From Owenia fusiformis (Eukaryota > Annelida > Polychaeta > Sabellida > Oweniidae): DNA of 46,000 bases. The DNA lies in assembly GCA_903813345.2 (NCBI GenBank), contig CAIIXF020000039.1, positions 1 to 46,000 of the forward strand. The letters run 5' to 3'. Under the pieces are notes generated by a model, which saw nothing but the letters and a program-made list of their open reading frames with translations, had not been told where the DNA came from and ran no database searches. This document shows, one piece after another, positions 45,501 to 46,000 of the stretch (within the stretch, counting starts at the first letter, position 1; each line of letters opens with the position of its first letter). Both the position numbers and the translations under genes were made by a program.

Positions 45501-45982
45501 GATGTTGAGCTGAAATTTAAGACTAAGGTATTTAGACGAATGATTTGCAAAAAATACAGATCTTTCTTCAAATTTAAATTCTCTCAAAGACGTAGAAATG
45601 ACATTATGAGATTGTTATACTAGAGTTGTGTAACTGTTATAATTGCATTTGGGGCACATACATACAACAGTTAAACTTACTGTTAAACTGCAGGTTCGAG
45701 ATGTTTCCTCCAAGATGAAAACACAACAAAATGAGCTGTTAGCAGCAAATAATAACCTGACAAAAGAAAAGAAGAAATTAGAGGCAGAGGTACTTAATTA
45801 TATATTTTGGATTTTTTTTTTTCGTTTAAAGCCATTCGAAAAGACTATACATTCATTTAGTTTCTATGACATTCTTTAAAATAATAAAAAAATTAAATAA
45901 ATTGTTGTTTTAGGTTAAGGATCTTTCTTCGAAGGTCAAATCCCTTCAACGGAAACTGGCAGAGTCGAGTAAAAATAACTAG
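504..45982 (+). CDS. 3' part of a multi-exon gene for a tandem-repeat coiled-coil protein (partial at 5' end)
   Basis: Seen: at least 19 complete copies of a 96-bp exon encoding a 32-residue repeat, first half ALDLSSKVKSLQDELA (D or N at position 3), second half MANNNLTEEKQRSEAE, then three diverged terminal exons and a TAG stop at 45980-45982. All introns are phase 0, so any exon can be lost or skipped without shifting the frame. Sixteen array exons have both GT donor and AG acceptor. With the three last exons they would give about 591 residues. Composition is Lys/Glu/Ser/Asn/Leu-rich with almost no Pro, Gly, Cys or Trp, and hydrophobic residues fall at 4, 8, 11, 15, 18 and 22, as in an a/d coiled-coil stripe. 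Inferred: a long alpha-helical rod, as in golgin-, myosin-tail- or centrosomal-type proteins. No family-specific motif allows a name. The 5' exons and start codon are outside the window. Introns are 74 bp to about 26 kb, the two largest because of transposons. Confidence 0.85.
700..795 (+). CDS. Array exon E2
   Basis: Acceptor AATGTCAG and donor GTATGTAG are present. Differences from consensus: N3, K7T, Q12H, D13E, A16T, M17I, T23G. It is the most diverged of the early splice-competent copies. The Gly at 23 is unusual for a coiled coil. Confidence 0.82.
905..1000 (+). CDS. Array exon E3
   Basis: Acceptor AATTCCAG and donor GTATGTAG are present. Differences: N3, A18T, Q27K. The upstream intron is open in the same frame for about 60 bp, so a longer reading exists, but the splice signals match those of every other copy and define the exon. 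Confidence 0.85.
1097..1192 (+). CDS. Array exon E4
   Basis: Acceptor TTCTTTTAG (TAG rather than the usual CAG) and donor GTATGTAG. Differences: D3, S6F, V8L, L22H, T23M, R28K. The Leu22 to His change hits a predicted core position. Confidence 0.82.
1290..1385 (+). CDS. Array exon E5
   Basis: Acceptor TGTTTTCAG, donor GTATATAG. Starts with Thr-Leu-Glu-Phe instead of Ala-Leu-Asp-Leu (A1T, D3E, L4F). The rest is consensus. Its preceding intron is the same subtype (GTTACC..TTGAGCTTAAACACATTCC) as that before E4. Confidence 0.83.
1498..1527 (+). pseudogene. Truncated array exon (first 10 codons only)
   Basis: After an acceptor ATCACAG the first 30 bp of an array exon (ALDFSSKMKS) are present. 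The sequence then jumps to TTTTTTCTGGATTGCAG, the polypyrimidine tract and acceptor of E6, 46 bp downstream. The remainder of the exon, its donor and most of an intron are gone, as expected from unequal crossing over or deletion. Using this upstream acceptor would give a 142-nt exon running to the E6 donor and would shift the frame. Confidence 0.75.
1544..1639 (+). CDS. Array exon E6
   Basis: Acceptor TGGATTGCAG; donor GTTTGTAG, weaker than the usual GTATGTAG. Differences: D3, D13H, A16V, N20I, K26N. Confidence 0.8.
1756..1785 (+). pseudogene. Truncated array exon with shared breakpoint (E7 remnant)
   Basis: Acceptor GAATTGCAG is followed by the first 10 codons (ALDLSSKVKS). The sequence then joins ATGCATATTTGTTTGATTTC, which is the 3' half of an array intron. 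The second half of the exon and the donor are missing. The same breakpoint recurs at 3383, so this truncated unit was itself copied. Confidence 0.78.
1816..2209. mobile_element. MITE with about 26-bp terminal inverted repeats and an internal duplication
   Basis: GGACGATTCTCGGTTTGGAG reads inward from the left end (TIR 1816-1841) and its complement closes the right end (2184-2209). The element sits inside what aligns as one array intron: TATGTAAA on the left and TTTTGAATTTCAG on the right are the normal intron halves. The interior holds two diverged direct copies of about 155 bp (from about 1842 and about 2030), sharing TATCCCTGCTTC, TTTAATTTGGGT and TATTTCTA. There is no coding capacity. I could not fix a target duplication because of the A/T run at the site. 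Confidence 0.8.
2225..2320 (+). CDS. Array exon E8
   Basis: Acceptor AATTTCAG, donor GTATGAAG. Differences: N3, K9N, A16T, Q27R, A31T, E32G. It is the only copy that does not end in Ala-Glu (Thr-Gly instead). Confidence 0.8.
2415..2442 (+). pseudogene. Internal fragment of an array exon
   Basis: Twenty-eight bases matching codons 13 to 21 of the exon (GATGAACTGGCAATGGCAAA then TAATAACC) are joined on both sides directly to intron sequence. There is no acceptor or donor next to it, so it is dead. Confidence 0.72.
2500..2595 (+). CDS. Array exon E9
   Basis: Acceptor CATTTGCAG, donor GTATGTGG. Near-consensus: N3, N20T. Its upstream intron (TTTGATGATTCCTATATTT) is the same subtype as that before E1. 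Confidence 0.85.
2713..2808 (+). CDS. Array exon E10
   Basis: Acceptor GAATTGCAG, donor GTATGTAG. Differences: D3, Q12R, M17I, A18G, Q27K. Confidence 0.84.
2850..3088 (-). mobile_element. Insertion in the intron after E10, resembling the 3' part of a Penelope-like retroelement
   Basis: Array intron sequence stops after TATATAAATG and resumes at TCATACAAATATAAATCTTG. The roughly 240 bp between match no other sequence in the window. On the minus strand it contains a CTGATGA ... GAAAC motif (separate entry) of the kind reported in Penelope-like elements. That assignment is from general knowledge of the motif. There is no recognisable protein domain here. Confidence 0.4.
2904..2934 (-). ncRNA. 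Hammerhead-ribozyme-like core
   Basis: The minus strand reads CTGATGA, A, then GATAG, a 7-nt loop, CTATC, then GAAAC. GATAG and CTATC pair perfectly as a stem II between the two conserved hammerhead boxes. One extra A follows CTGATGA, as in motifs I recall from Penelope-like elements. Stems I and III are not evident by eye, so catalytic activity is uncertain. Confidence 0.4.
3157..3252 (+). pseudogene. Array exon E11, donor site deleted
   Basis: The acceptor GAATTGCAG and the reading frame are fine, with D3, D13E, E14Q, N20K, E30K. At the 3' end, however, the usual GAGGCAGAGGTATGTAGGGA is reduced to AAGGCAGGGA-like sequence: the 10 bp that carry the exon's last bases and the GT donor are gone. 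Reading through continues open for about 20 codons and then stops. The likely fate is skipping, which keeps the frame. Confidence 0.78.
3354..3383 (+). pseudogene. Second truncated array exon with the 1785-type breakpoint (E12 remnant)
   Basis: First 10 codons after GAATTGCAG, then CAAATGCATATTTG, the same junction as at 1785. Downstream at about 3421-3432 an orphan acceptor (TTTTGAATTTCAG) is followed within three bases by a GTAAGA donor-like sequence, showing that a further whole exon body was deleted. Confidence 0.75.
3543..3638 (+). CDS. Array exon E13
   Basis: Acceptor AATTTCAG, donor GTATGTAG. Differences: N3, T23I. Confidence 0.86.
3751..3846 (+). CDS. Array exon E14
   Basis: Acceptor AATTTCAG, donor GTATGTAG. 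Differences: N3, K9N, E14Q, M17I, Q27L. First exon of a 402-bp two-exon higher-order unit. Confidence 0.86.
3951..4046 (+). CDS. Array exon E15
   Basis: Acceptor GAATTGCAG, donor GTATGTAG. Differences: D3, N20T, N21K, T23A, K26N. The N20T, N21K, T23A set is shared only with E17, exactly 402 bp downstream. Confidence 0.86.
4153..4248 (+). CDS. Array exon E16
   Basis: Acceptor AATTTCAG, donor GTATGTAG. Differences: N3, V8L, L11F, A16V. Occupies the E14 position of the second 402-bp unit. Confidence 0.86.
4353..4448 (+). CDS. Array exon E17
   Basis: Acceptor GAATTGCAG, donor GTATGTAG. Differences: D3, N20T, N21K, T23A. This is the last splice-competent exon before the first transposon-filled intron. 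Its donor should join E20 at 19140 if E18 and E19 are not recognised. Confidence 0.86.
4555..4650 (+). pseudogene. Array exon E18, acceptor AG lost
   Basis: The coding part is intact (A1T, D3, M17I, R28I) and the donor GTATGTAG is present, but the acceptor reads TTGCTG instead of TTGCAG. With no AG at the border, normal U2 splicing into this exon is not expected. Skipping would keep the frame. Confidence 0.78.
4760..4855 (+). pseudogene. Array exon E19, acceptor AG lost
   Basis: The coding part (N3, A16T, M17I, Q27L) and donor GTATGTAG are intact, but the acceptor is AATTTCAT rather than AATTTCAG. It is the last copy before transposon copy 1, 86 bp downstream. Confidence 0.78.
5491..5583 (+). 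promoter_or_regulatory. Paired E-box plus CArG-like modules in the transposon arm
   Basis: CACGTG is followed 12 and 7 bp later by CCATATAAGG, in two tandem modules about 67 bp apart (CArG at about 5507 and about 5574). CCATATAAGG fits the CC(A/T)6GG serum-response-factor consensus and CACGTG is the bHLH E-box. The same pair recurs in the other arms: near 18486 and 18543, 21573 and 21632, 22972 and 23030, 32855 and 32912, 38261 and 38318, 38930 and 38988, 44595 and 44652. CArG-type sequence is kept in all 16, while CACGTG is mutated in three (about 21560, 38975, 44609). Function is inference only. Confidence 0.45.
5935..6011 (-). repeat. tRNA-like stretch, left arm of copy 1
   Basis: On the minus strand: GGTAGC, then GTTGGCCTAATGGTTAGCG (A-box-like), a pairable CCTGG/CTAGG arm, then GATCGAGACCC (B-box core TCGANNCC). 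A TATAAATATA sequence lies about 30 bp upstream. The anticodon loop would be about 10 nt and the T stem is poor, so this is a tRNA-derived relic or SINE-like Pol III promoter, not a working tRNA gene. Confidence 0.5.
6337..6992. mobile_element. Module M1: foldback element inside the transposon interior
   Basis: Begins CCACTCAGTAAAAATACG and ends with the complement (ACTGAGTGG). The outer about 125 bp on each side are diverged inverted copies sharing GATTTCTCT, CCTGATGT, CAATCAA, GTTCCTGACACGTT and CATCCGG-like blocks. Other copies: 23803-24452, 36848-37497 (inverted), 39596-40246, and the right part only at 28637-29183. The interior is non-coding. Confidence 0.65.
7430..7531. mobile_element. 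Module M2: hairpin MITE, right arm partly deleted
   Basis: GGTCACATTTGCTCCGATTT on the left and GCAAATGTGATCC on the right; central GTTCAGAAATGTATTCAATT flanked by inverted TTGTGTTC/GAACAAAA. The right arm lacks the CGGCCGGGCGCC block seen in the intact relative at 12124-12251. The same shortened form occurs at about 24878, 29626, 36311 (inverted) and 40685, so the deletion predates amplification of the host element. Confidence 0.7.
7625..7845. repeat. Module M3, short form
   Basis: Runs from AATGTCTAGGTATTTGGCG to CTCCTATCG. It corresponds to the right side only of the longer foldback at 40857-42251. The same short form is present in b, c and d. No coding capacity. Confidence 0.6.
7846..8570. 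other. Transposon interior without recognised module
   Basis: This stretch is conserved in all copies of the interior (for example 25284-26010 and 42252-42975) but shows no inverted termini, no long frame and no known motif that I can name. Confidence 0.5.
8571..9232. mobile_element. Module M4: foldback element, internally deleted
   Basis: The ends are GAGAATTTTCGTTATAAGTT and its complement (left end mutated here to AGAGAAACCG). Full-length copies are 794 bp (26011-26804 and, inverted with its host, 34476-35269). Copy 1 lacks the GATAAATCTGTAAAACCC..GGTATG block. Inside lies a nested inverted pair TTTAAAGGGTCTTGT/ACAAGACCCTTTAAA (about 8620-8803). Copy e has the empty site, with TAATA as the duplicated target. 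Confidence 0.75.
9233..10072. repeat. Right part of the transposon interior, with GAT microsatellite and GGAAATGTCAGG repeat
   Basis: Contains (GAT)n near 9320-9336 (length varies between copies), a C-run near 9510, and at about 9890-10070 a block with GGAAATGTCAGG repeated about four times in slight variants. The latter block is again found at about 27966-28140, 33645-33810 (inverted) and 43530-43708. The open frames here are lost in other copies and are not credible genes. Confidence 0.6.
10073..10449 (-). repeat. Right arm of copy 1, inner part
   Basis: Inverted copy of about 5909-6285. It is cut after CAAGATATAA by the 7.7-kb insertion and continues at 18154. Confidence 0.85.
10341..10417 (+). 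repeat. tRNA-like stretch, right arm of copy 1
   Basis: Same A-box-like and B-box-like sequence as 5935-6011 in opposite orientation. TATAAATATA lies about 30 bp upstream. Confidence 0.5.
10724..10958. mobile_element. Short element with GGCGTAGCCAG/CTGGCTACGCC ends
   Basis: The termini are exact inverted repeats of 11 bp. Next to each lies a GCGATCGCACCC-type motif with C-runs, also arranged in mirror fashion. About 235 bp with no coding capacity. A one-ended relative lies at 15086-15120. Confidence 0.65.
11197..11280 (+). repeat. Direct repeat R1, first copy
   Basis: TGCGTGCA..GTCTA followed by AAGACGAA, AGAAGTGAAGTC and GAATGCAAAGGGTAG. The second copy is at 12314-12394. Confidence 0.55.
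12124..12251. mobile_element. Near-intact M2-family hairpin MITE inside the 7.7-kb insertion
   Basis: Two about 60-bp arms (GGTCACATTTGCTC.. / ..GAACAAATGTTACC) around a short centre, including ATCGGCCGGGCGCC on the right and CCCGGCCGAT on the left. It is the fuller relative of the shortened M2 in the transposon interiors. Confidence 0.75.
12314..12394 (+). repeat. Direct repeat R1, second copy
   Basis: Diverged copy of 11197-11280, ending AATGCAAAGGGTAG. The M2 hairpin lies just upstream of this copy but not of the first. Confidence 0.55.
12670..12850 (+). repeat. Direct repeat R2, first copy
   Basis: About 180 bp containing GAATCTAACATTTAATGA, CGGAAGTGTACCAACATCAC and GATCATCTAACAGTCTAAAA. 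The second copy is about 510 bp downstream (13188-13360). Between them are a G-run (about 12890-12902) and unremarkable AT-rich sequence. Confidence 0.65.
13188..13360 (+). repeat. Direct repeat R2, second copy
   Basis: Matches 12670-12850 with scattered changes and small indels. No coding frame is kept between the copies. Confidence 0.65.
13700..14460. repeat. Tandem repeat of about 135 bp punctuated by AAAATGGCGGCCATTTT palindromes
   Basis: The block GCTTATAGTATTCACATA, ATGAACAAAATCGCTCCACT, GAGTTATAGTAAAATACG, ATGGCGGCCATTTT recurs three to four times. Marker TTCTACCAAAAGTGTC is at 14006 and 14141, giving a 135-bp period; the earlier unit is longer by about 12 bp. Isolated palindromes continue to about 14450. 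Open frames across it come from the repeat. Confidence 0.75.
14533..14602 (+). repeat. (GGAC)n microsatellite with GTAC interruptions
   Basis: Runs of GGAC with GTACGTAC and CAGAC variants, directly followed by GGCGTTCCCTATATCCCTCC and a CGAACTTCGTTCG palindrome. It appears to be the tail of the tandem-repeat block. Confidence 0.8.
15086..15120. repeat. One-ended copy of the GGCGTAGCCAG repeat with a G-run
   Basis: GGCGTAGCCAGG followed by about 14 G and GTGCGATAAC, matching the end of 10724-10958. No partner end is found nearby. Confidence 0.55.
15121..16540. other. Insertion interior, no gene seen
   Basis: AT-rich sequence with stops in all frames at gene-typical spacing and a G-run near 16446-16456. 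I see no repeat partner or motif. Confidence 0.45.
16550..16860 (+). repeat. Two-copy direct repeat R3 in the 7.7-kb insertion
   Basis: Copies at about 16555-16670 and about 16748-16860 share TTTAGTG.TTG, GAGACTTGTTTCC, CACTAGTA-like and TTTAAATATTTGAT segments at about 190-bp offset. They are diverged and non-coding. Confidence 0.5.
16861..18153. other. Insertion interior and right subterminal region
   Basis: No gene is supported; a 73-codon frame at 16893 has no supporting feature. Subterminal TTATTAGTTATTATTCAA near 18078 resembles, inverted, the GTTATTATTGAG-type motifs at the left end (about 10520), as expected for a transposon's subterminal repeats. Confidence 0.45.
18154..19111 (-). 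repeat. Right arm of copy 1, outer part
   Basis: Inverted copy of 4942-5911 ending in CTTAAGATCCTGTT. It contains both palindrome blocks and both CArG modules (near 18486 and 18543). Confidence 0.87.
19140..19235 (+). CDS. Array exon E20
   Basis: First splice-competent exon after copy 1: acceptor AATTTCAG, donor GTATGTAG. Differences: A1S, N3, K9N, D13G, M17I, Q27L. With E21 it shares A1S, K9N and D13G, marking a local duplication of 203 bp. Confidence 0.85.
19343..19438 (+). CDS. Array exon E21
   Basis: Acceptor TTAAATCAG (weak pyrimidine tract), donor GTATGTAG. Differences: A1S, L2P, N3, K9N, D13G, A16V, M17I. The Pro at position 2 would kink the helix, an unusual change for this array. 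Confidence 0.82.
19508..20228. mobile_element. Insertion of about 720 bp in the intron after E21
   Basis: The host intron breaks at ..TTAAGCTTA and resumes TTAAACACATTCC, as in the introns before E4 and E5 (GAGCTTAAACACATTCC), with TTA duplicated. The left end starts CAGTGTCTCACATA. I found no matching inverted end, so the class is unknown. Short minus-strand frames have no recognisable product. Confidence 0.55.
20273..20299 (+). pseudogene. Exon fragment or possible alternative last exon
   Basis: A good acceptor (TATTGTTTTCAG) leads into the first three array codons (GCT CTA GAT), then GAC AGC TGT ATT AAA TAG. Identity to the array ends after GATGA. It is either an array exon cut off by foreign sequence, or an alternative terminal exon adding nine residues (ALDDSCIK is all but the first-codon context). 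An AATAAA lies near 20811. Confidence 0.45.
20300..21044. other. AT-rich sequence between the exon fragment and the transposon complex
   Basis: No similarity to the array, the transposon arms or other repeats in the window. Long A and T runs, no frame of note. It could be 3' UTR-like, intron or an unrecognised insertion. Confidence 0.4.
21045..22409 (+). mobile_element. Copy a: solitary left arm of the long-inverted-repeat transposon
   Basis: Starts AACAGGATCTTAAGAGG and runs through the arm to the first bases of M1 (ATCCACTCAGTAAAAATA), where it is cut by the start of copy b. It has an internal deletion near 21524-21540 (GACAATTAATTTTGATTTGG) that removes about 50 bp present in other arms. 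Confidence 0.82.
22003..22079 (-). repeat. tRNA-like stretch, copy a
   Basis: A-box-like region reads CTCATGG rather than CTAATGG; the B-box core TCGAGACC is kept. Confidence 0.5.
23401..23477 (-). repeat. tRNA-like stretch, left arm of copy b
   Basis: Both boxes are as in copy 1. CATGAAC is changed to CATAAAC outside the boxes. Confidence 0.5.
26011..26804. mobile_element. Full-length M4 in copy b
   Basis: 794 bp from AGAGAATTTTCGTTATAAGT to its complement. It includes the nested palindrome near 26086-26108 (AATCAATTCAAATTGATTTT) that copy 1 has lost. Orientation relative to its host is the same as in copies 1 and d. Confidence 0.78.
27472..27965. mobile_element. 494-bp MITE with ATGGAGAGGTTAAGC ends
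   Basis: Left ATGGAGAGGTTAAGC and right GCTTAACCTCTCCAT are exact complements; a further CCGTAT/ATACGG follows inward with small gaps. Copies 1, d and e are uninterrupted at this point (GTGGGATATTTCCAGGG, or ATTGGG and TCGGAA variants), so this is a clean insertion into copy b. The duplication cannot be read with certainty (at most 1-2 bp). Non-coding. Confidence 0.82.
28411..28487 (+). repeat. tRNA-like stretch, right arm of copy b
   Basis: Identical in both boxes to 10341-10417. Confidence 0.5.
30752..32182 (-). mobile_element. M4 in inverted orientation in copy c, carrying a nested MITE
   Basis: In copies 1 and b, reading along the host, the M4 left end leads to GTTTAAAGGGTCTTGTCG. Here it leads to CTTATAAACCCAATAAACAA, which is the other end. 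Flanking host sequence on both sides (TTGTGATA before, TAACGCCGCTCATACC after) is in normal orientation, so only M4 has turned round. Without the 632-bp MITE it is about 797 bp. Confidence 0.8.
31314..31945. mobile_element. 632-bp MITE with TA target duplication (Tc1/mariner-like)
   Basis: Left CAGGGCGTCAAATAAGTCTG and right the complement with one change (GACACCCTG), followed inward by TTCTCCCCC/GGGGGAGAA. Flanks are GTA | CAGGG and CCCTG | TAC; the unoccupied sites in copies 1, b and d read GTAC at this point. So TA was the target, which fits the Tc1/mariner superfamily. There is no transposase. Confidence 0.88.
33295..33362 (-). repeat. tRNA-like stretch, left arm of copy d, A-box region rearranged
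   Basis: The B-box side is intact, but the A-box region is replaced by a local duplication (CATATGAAAGAACCAGCTACC), so TTGGCCTAATGG is lost. Confidence 0.5.
37824..37900 (+). repeat. tRNA-like stretch, right arm of copy d, B-box mutated
   Basis: A-box-like region intact. The B-box core is changed from GATCGAGACC to GATGGAGACC. Confidence 0.5.
39359..39435 (-). repeat. tRNA-like stretch, left arm of copy e
   Basis: Shares the CTCATGG A-box variant with copy a and the right arm of e, suggesting that these arms are closely related. Confidence 0.5.
40857..42251. mobile_element. Long form of M3: 1.4-kb foldback with internal tandem repeats
   Basis: The ends are CGATAGGAGCT and AGCTCCTATCG, with a second inverted block TATACATTTTAACTTT/AAAGTTAAAATGTATA. 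Inside, a unit of about 130 bp with TGACCTTGA, GGTCACCTAATCATG, CAAGGGCCAT and CCAAATAC.TAGATATT occurs about three times forward (about 41060-41420) and once inverted (about 41976-42110). A (TCTG)n stretch flanked by GGAGATGTC/GACATCTCC lies near 41850-41930. The other transposon copies retain only the right end. Confidence 0.65.
42976..42980 (+). other. Empty M4 target site (TAATA)
   Basis: Copy e reads GTTGTGATAATAACGCCCC without M4. The filled copies read GTGATAATA | GAGAATTTTCG ... CGAAAATTCTC | TAATAACGCC, so TAATA is duplicated on insertion. Confidence 0.8.
43709..43828. other. Unique spacer between interior and right arm of copy e
   Basis: About 120 bp found only here, between the GGAAATGTCAGG block and a GAATTTCATAGATCTAGAGG segment that elsewhere marks the other end of the interior. 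A short minus-strand frame reads across it but is not supported. Confidence 0.5.
44154..44230 (+). repeat. tRNA-like stretch, right arm of copy e
   Basis: CTCATGG variant in the A-box region; B-box core intact. Confidence 0.5.
45262..45345 (-). repeat. Inverted fragment of an array intron
   Basis: The minus strand reads AATGTTGCCATTAAAGCTTA and then ACTATGCATTCATTTGATTTC, the same order and wording as array introns (ATGTTGCCATATGAACC .. CTATGCATATTTGTTTGATTTC). A piece of array unit was therefore turned round here, just beyond the transposon complex. Confidence 0.5.
45453..45527 (+). CDS. Third-last exon (25 residues, coiled coil)
   Basis: Acceptor GTTTATAG, donor GTATTTAG, 75 bp, phase 0. 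It encodes VQELKQELLES then KNKLKDVELKFKTK. It does not align to the 32-residue repeat but is equally Lys/Glu/Leu-rich, with a heptad-like spacing of Leu. It is probably the unamplified ancestral type of sequence. Confidence 0.75.
45694..45789 (+). CDS. Second-last exon: diverged 32-residue repeat
   Basis: Acceptor AACTGCAG, donor GTACTTAA, 96 bp, phase 0. Starts VRDVSSKMKTQQNELL and continues AANNNLTKEKKKLEAE: the same length and pattern as the array unit, with about half the positions changed. The upstream and downstream introns do not resemble array introns, so this copy predates the expansion. Confidence 0.82.
45914..45982 (+). CDS. Last coding exon with TAG stop
   Basis: Acceptor TGTTTTAG. 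Encodes VKDLSSKVKSLQRKLA then ESSKNN and TAG at 45980-45982. The first half follows the repeat; the second half ends it in a polar tail. The 18 bases after the stop are all that is visible of the 3' UTR. Confidence 0.82.
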   Translation, partial: VKDLSSKVKSLQRKLAESSKNN

Positions 45983-46000
45983 ACATGTAAATTGAACAAG

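Overview
The window is AT-rich eukaryotic DNA, most likely from a metazoan and plausibly a marine invertebrate. The reasons are spliced short exons with GT..AG borders, nested DNA transposons, GGAC-type microsatellites and low GC. I cannot name the species. There is no prokaryotic gene structure: every open frame is short, and most are readings of repeats.

One gene can be supported, on the + strand: the 3' part of a gene built from tandem copies of a 96-bp, phase-0 exon encoding a 32-residue coiled-coil repeat. The array runs from 504 to 4855 (E1 to E19, plus truncated copies), continues at 19140-19438 (E20, E21), and the gene ends with three more diverged exons at 45453-45982, with a TAG stop at 45980-45982. 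Sixteen array exons keep both splice signals. E11 has lost its donor, and E18 and E19 have lost the AG of their acceptors. If only splice-competent exons are used, the window encodes about 591 C-terminal residues. The 5' end lies outside the window and the protein is not one I recognise.

Two introns are inflated by a family of long-inverted-repeat transposons with no coding capacity. The ends are AACAGGATCTTAAGAGG and its complement, the arms are about 1.35 kb, and the unit is about 6.5 kb. Copy 1 (4942-19111) has a near-perfect ATAT target duplication in the intron. Its right arm is split by a separate 7.7-kb insertion (10450-18153) with CACAA/TTGTG ends and a TAA duplication. The second intron carries a complex of five full or partial copies (21045-45228): a, left arm only; b, nearly complete; c, interior only; d, complete; e, left arm truncated. 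In d the whole interior is inverted relative to copies 1, b, c and e.

The interior is modular. It consists of several smaller foldback or hairpin elements (called M1 to M4 here) plus a GGAAATGTCAGG repeat. Comparing copies shows filled and empty sites for several: M4 is absent from e, leaving a TAATA site; a TA-flanked MITE is only in c; a GGAGAGGTTAAGC-ended MITE is only in b; a long form of M3 is only in e. M4 is flipped in c. Each arm also carries a tRNA-like 77-bp stretch with recognisable A- and B-box sequence, and two CACGTG plus CCATATAAGG (CArG-type) modules. The annotation therefore describes a coiled-coil exon array that keeps duplicating and decaying, and whose introns host a layered, recombining population of non-autonomous transposons.
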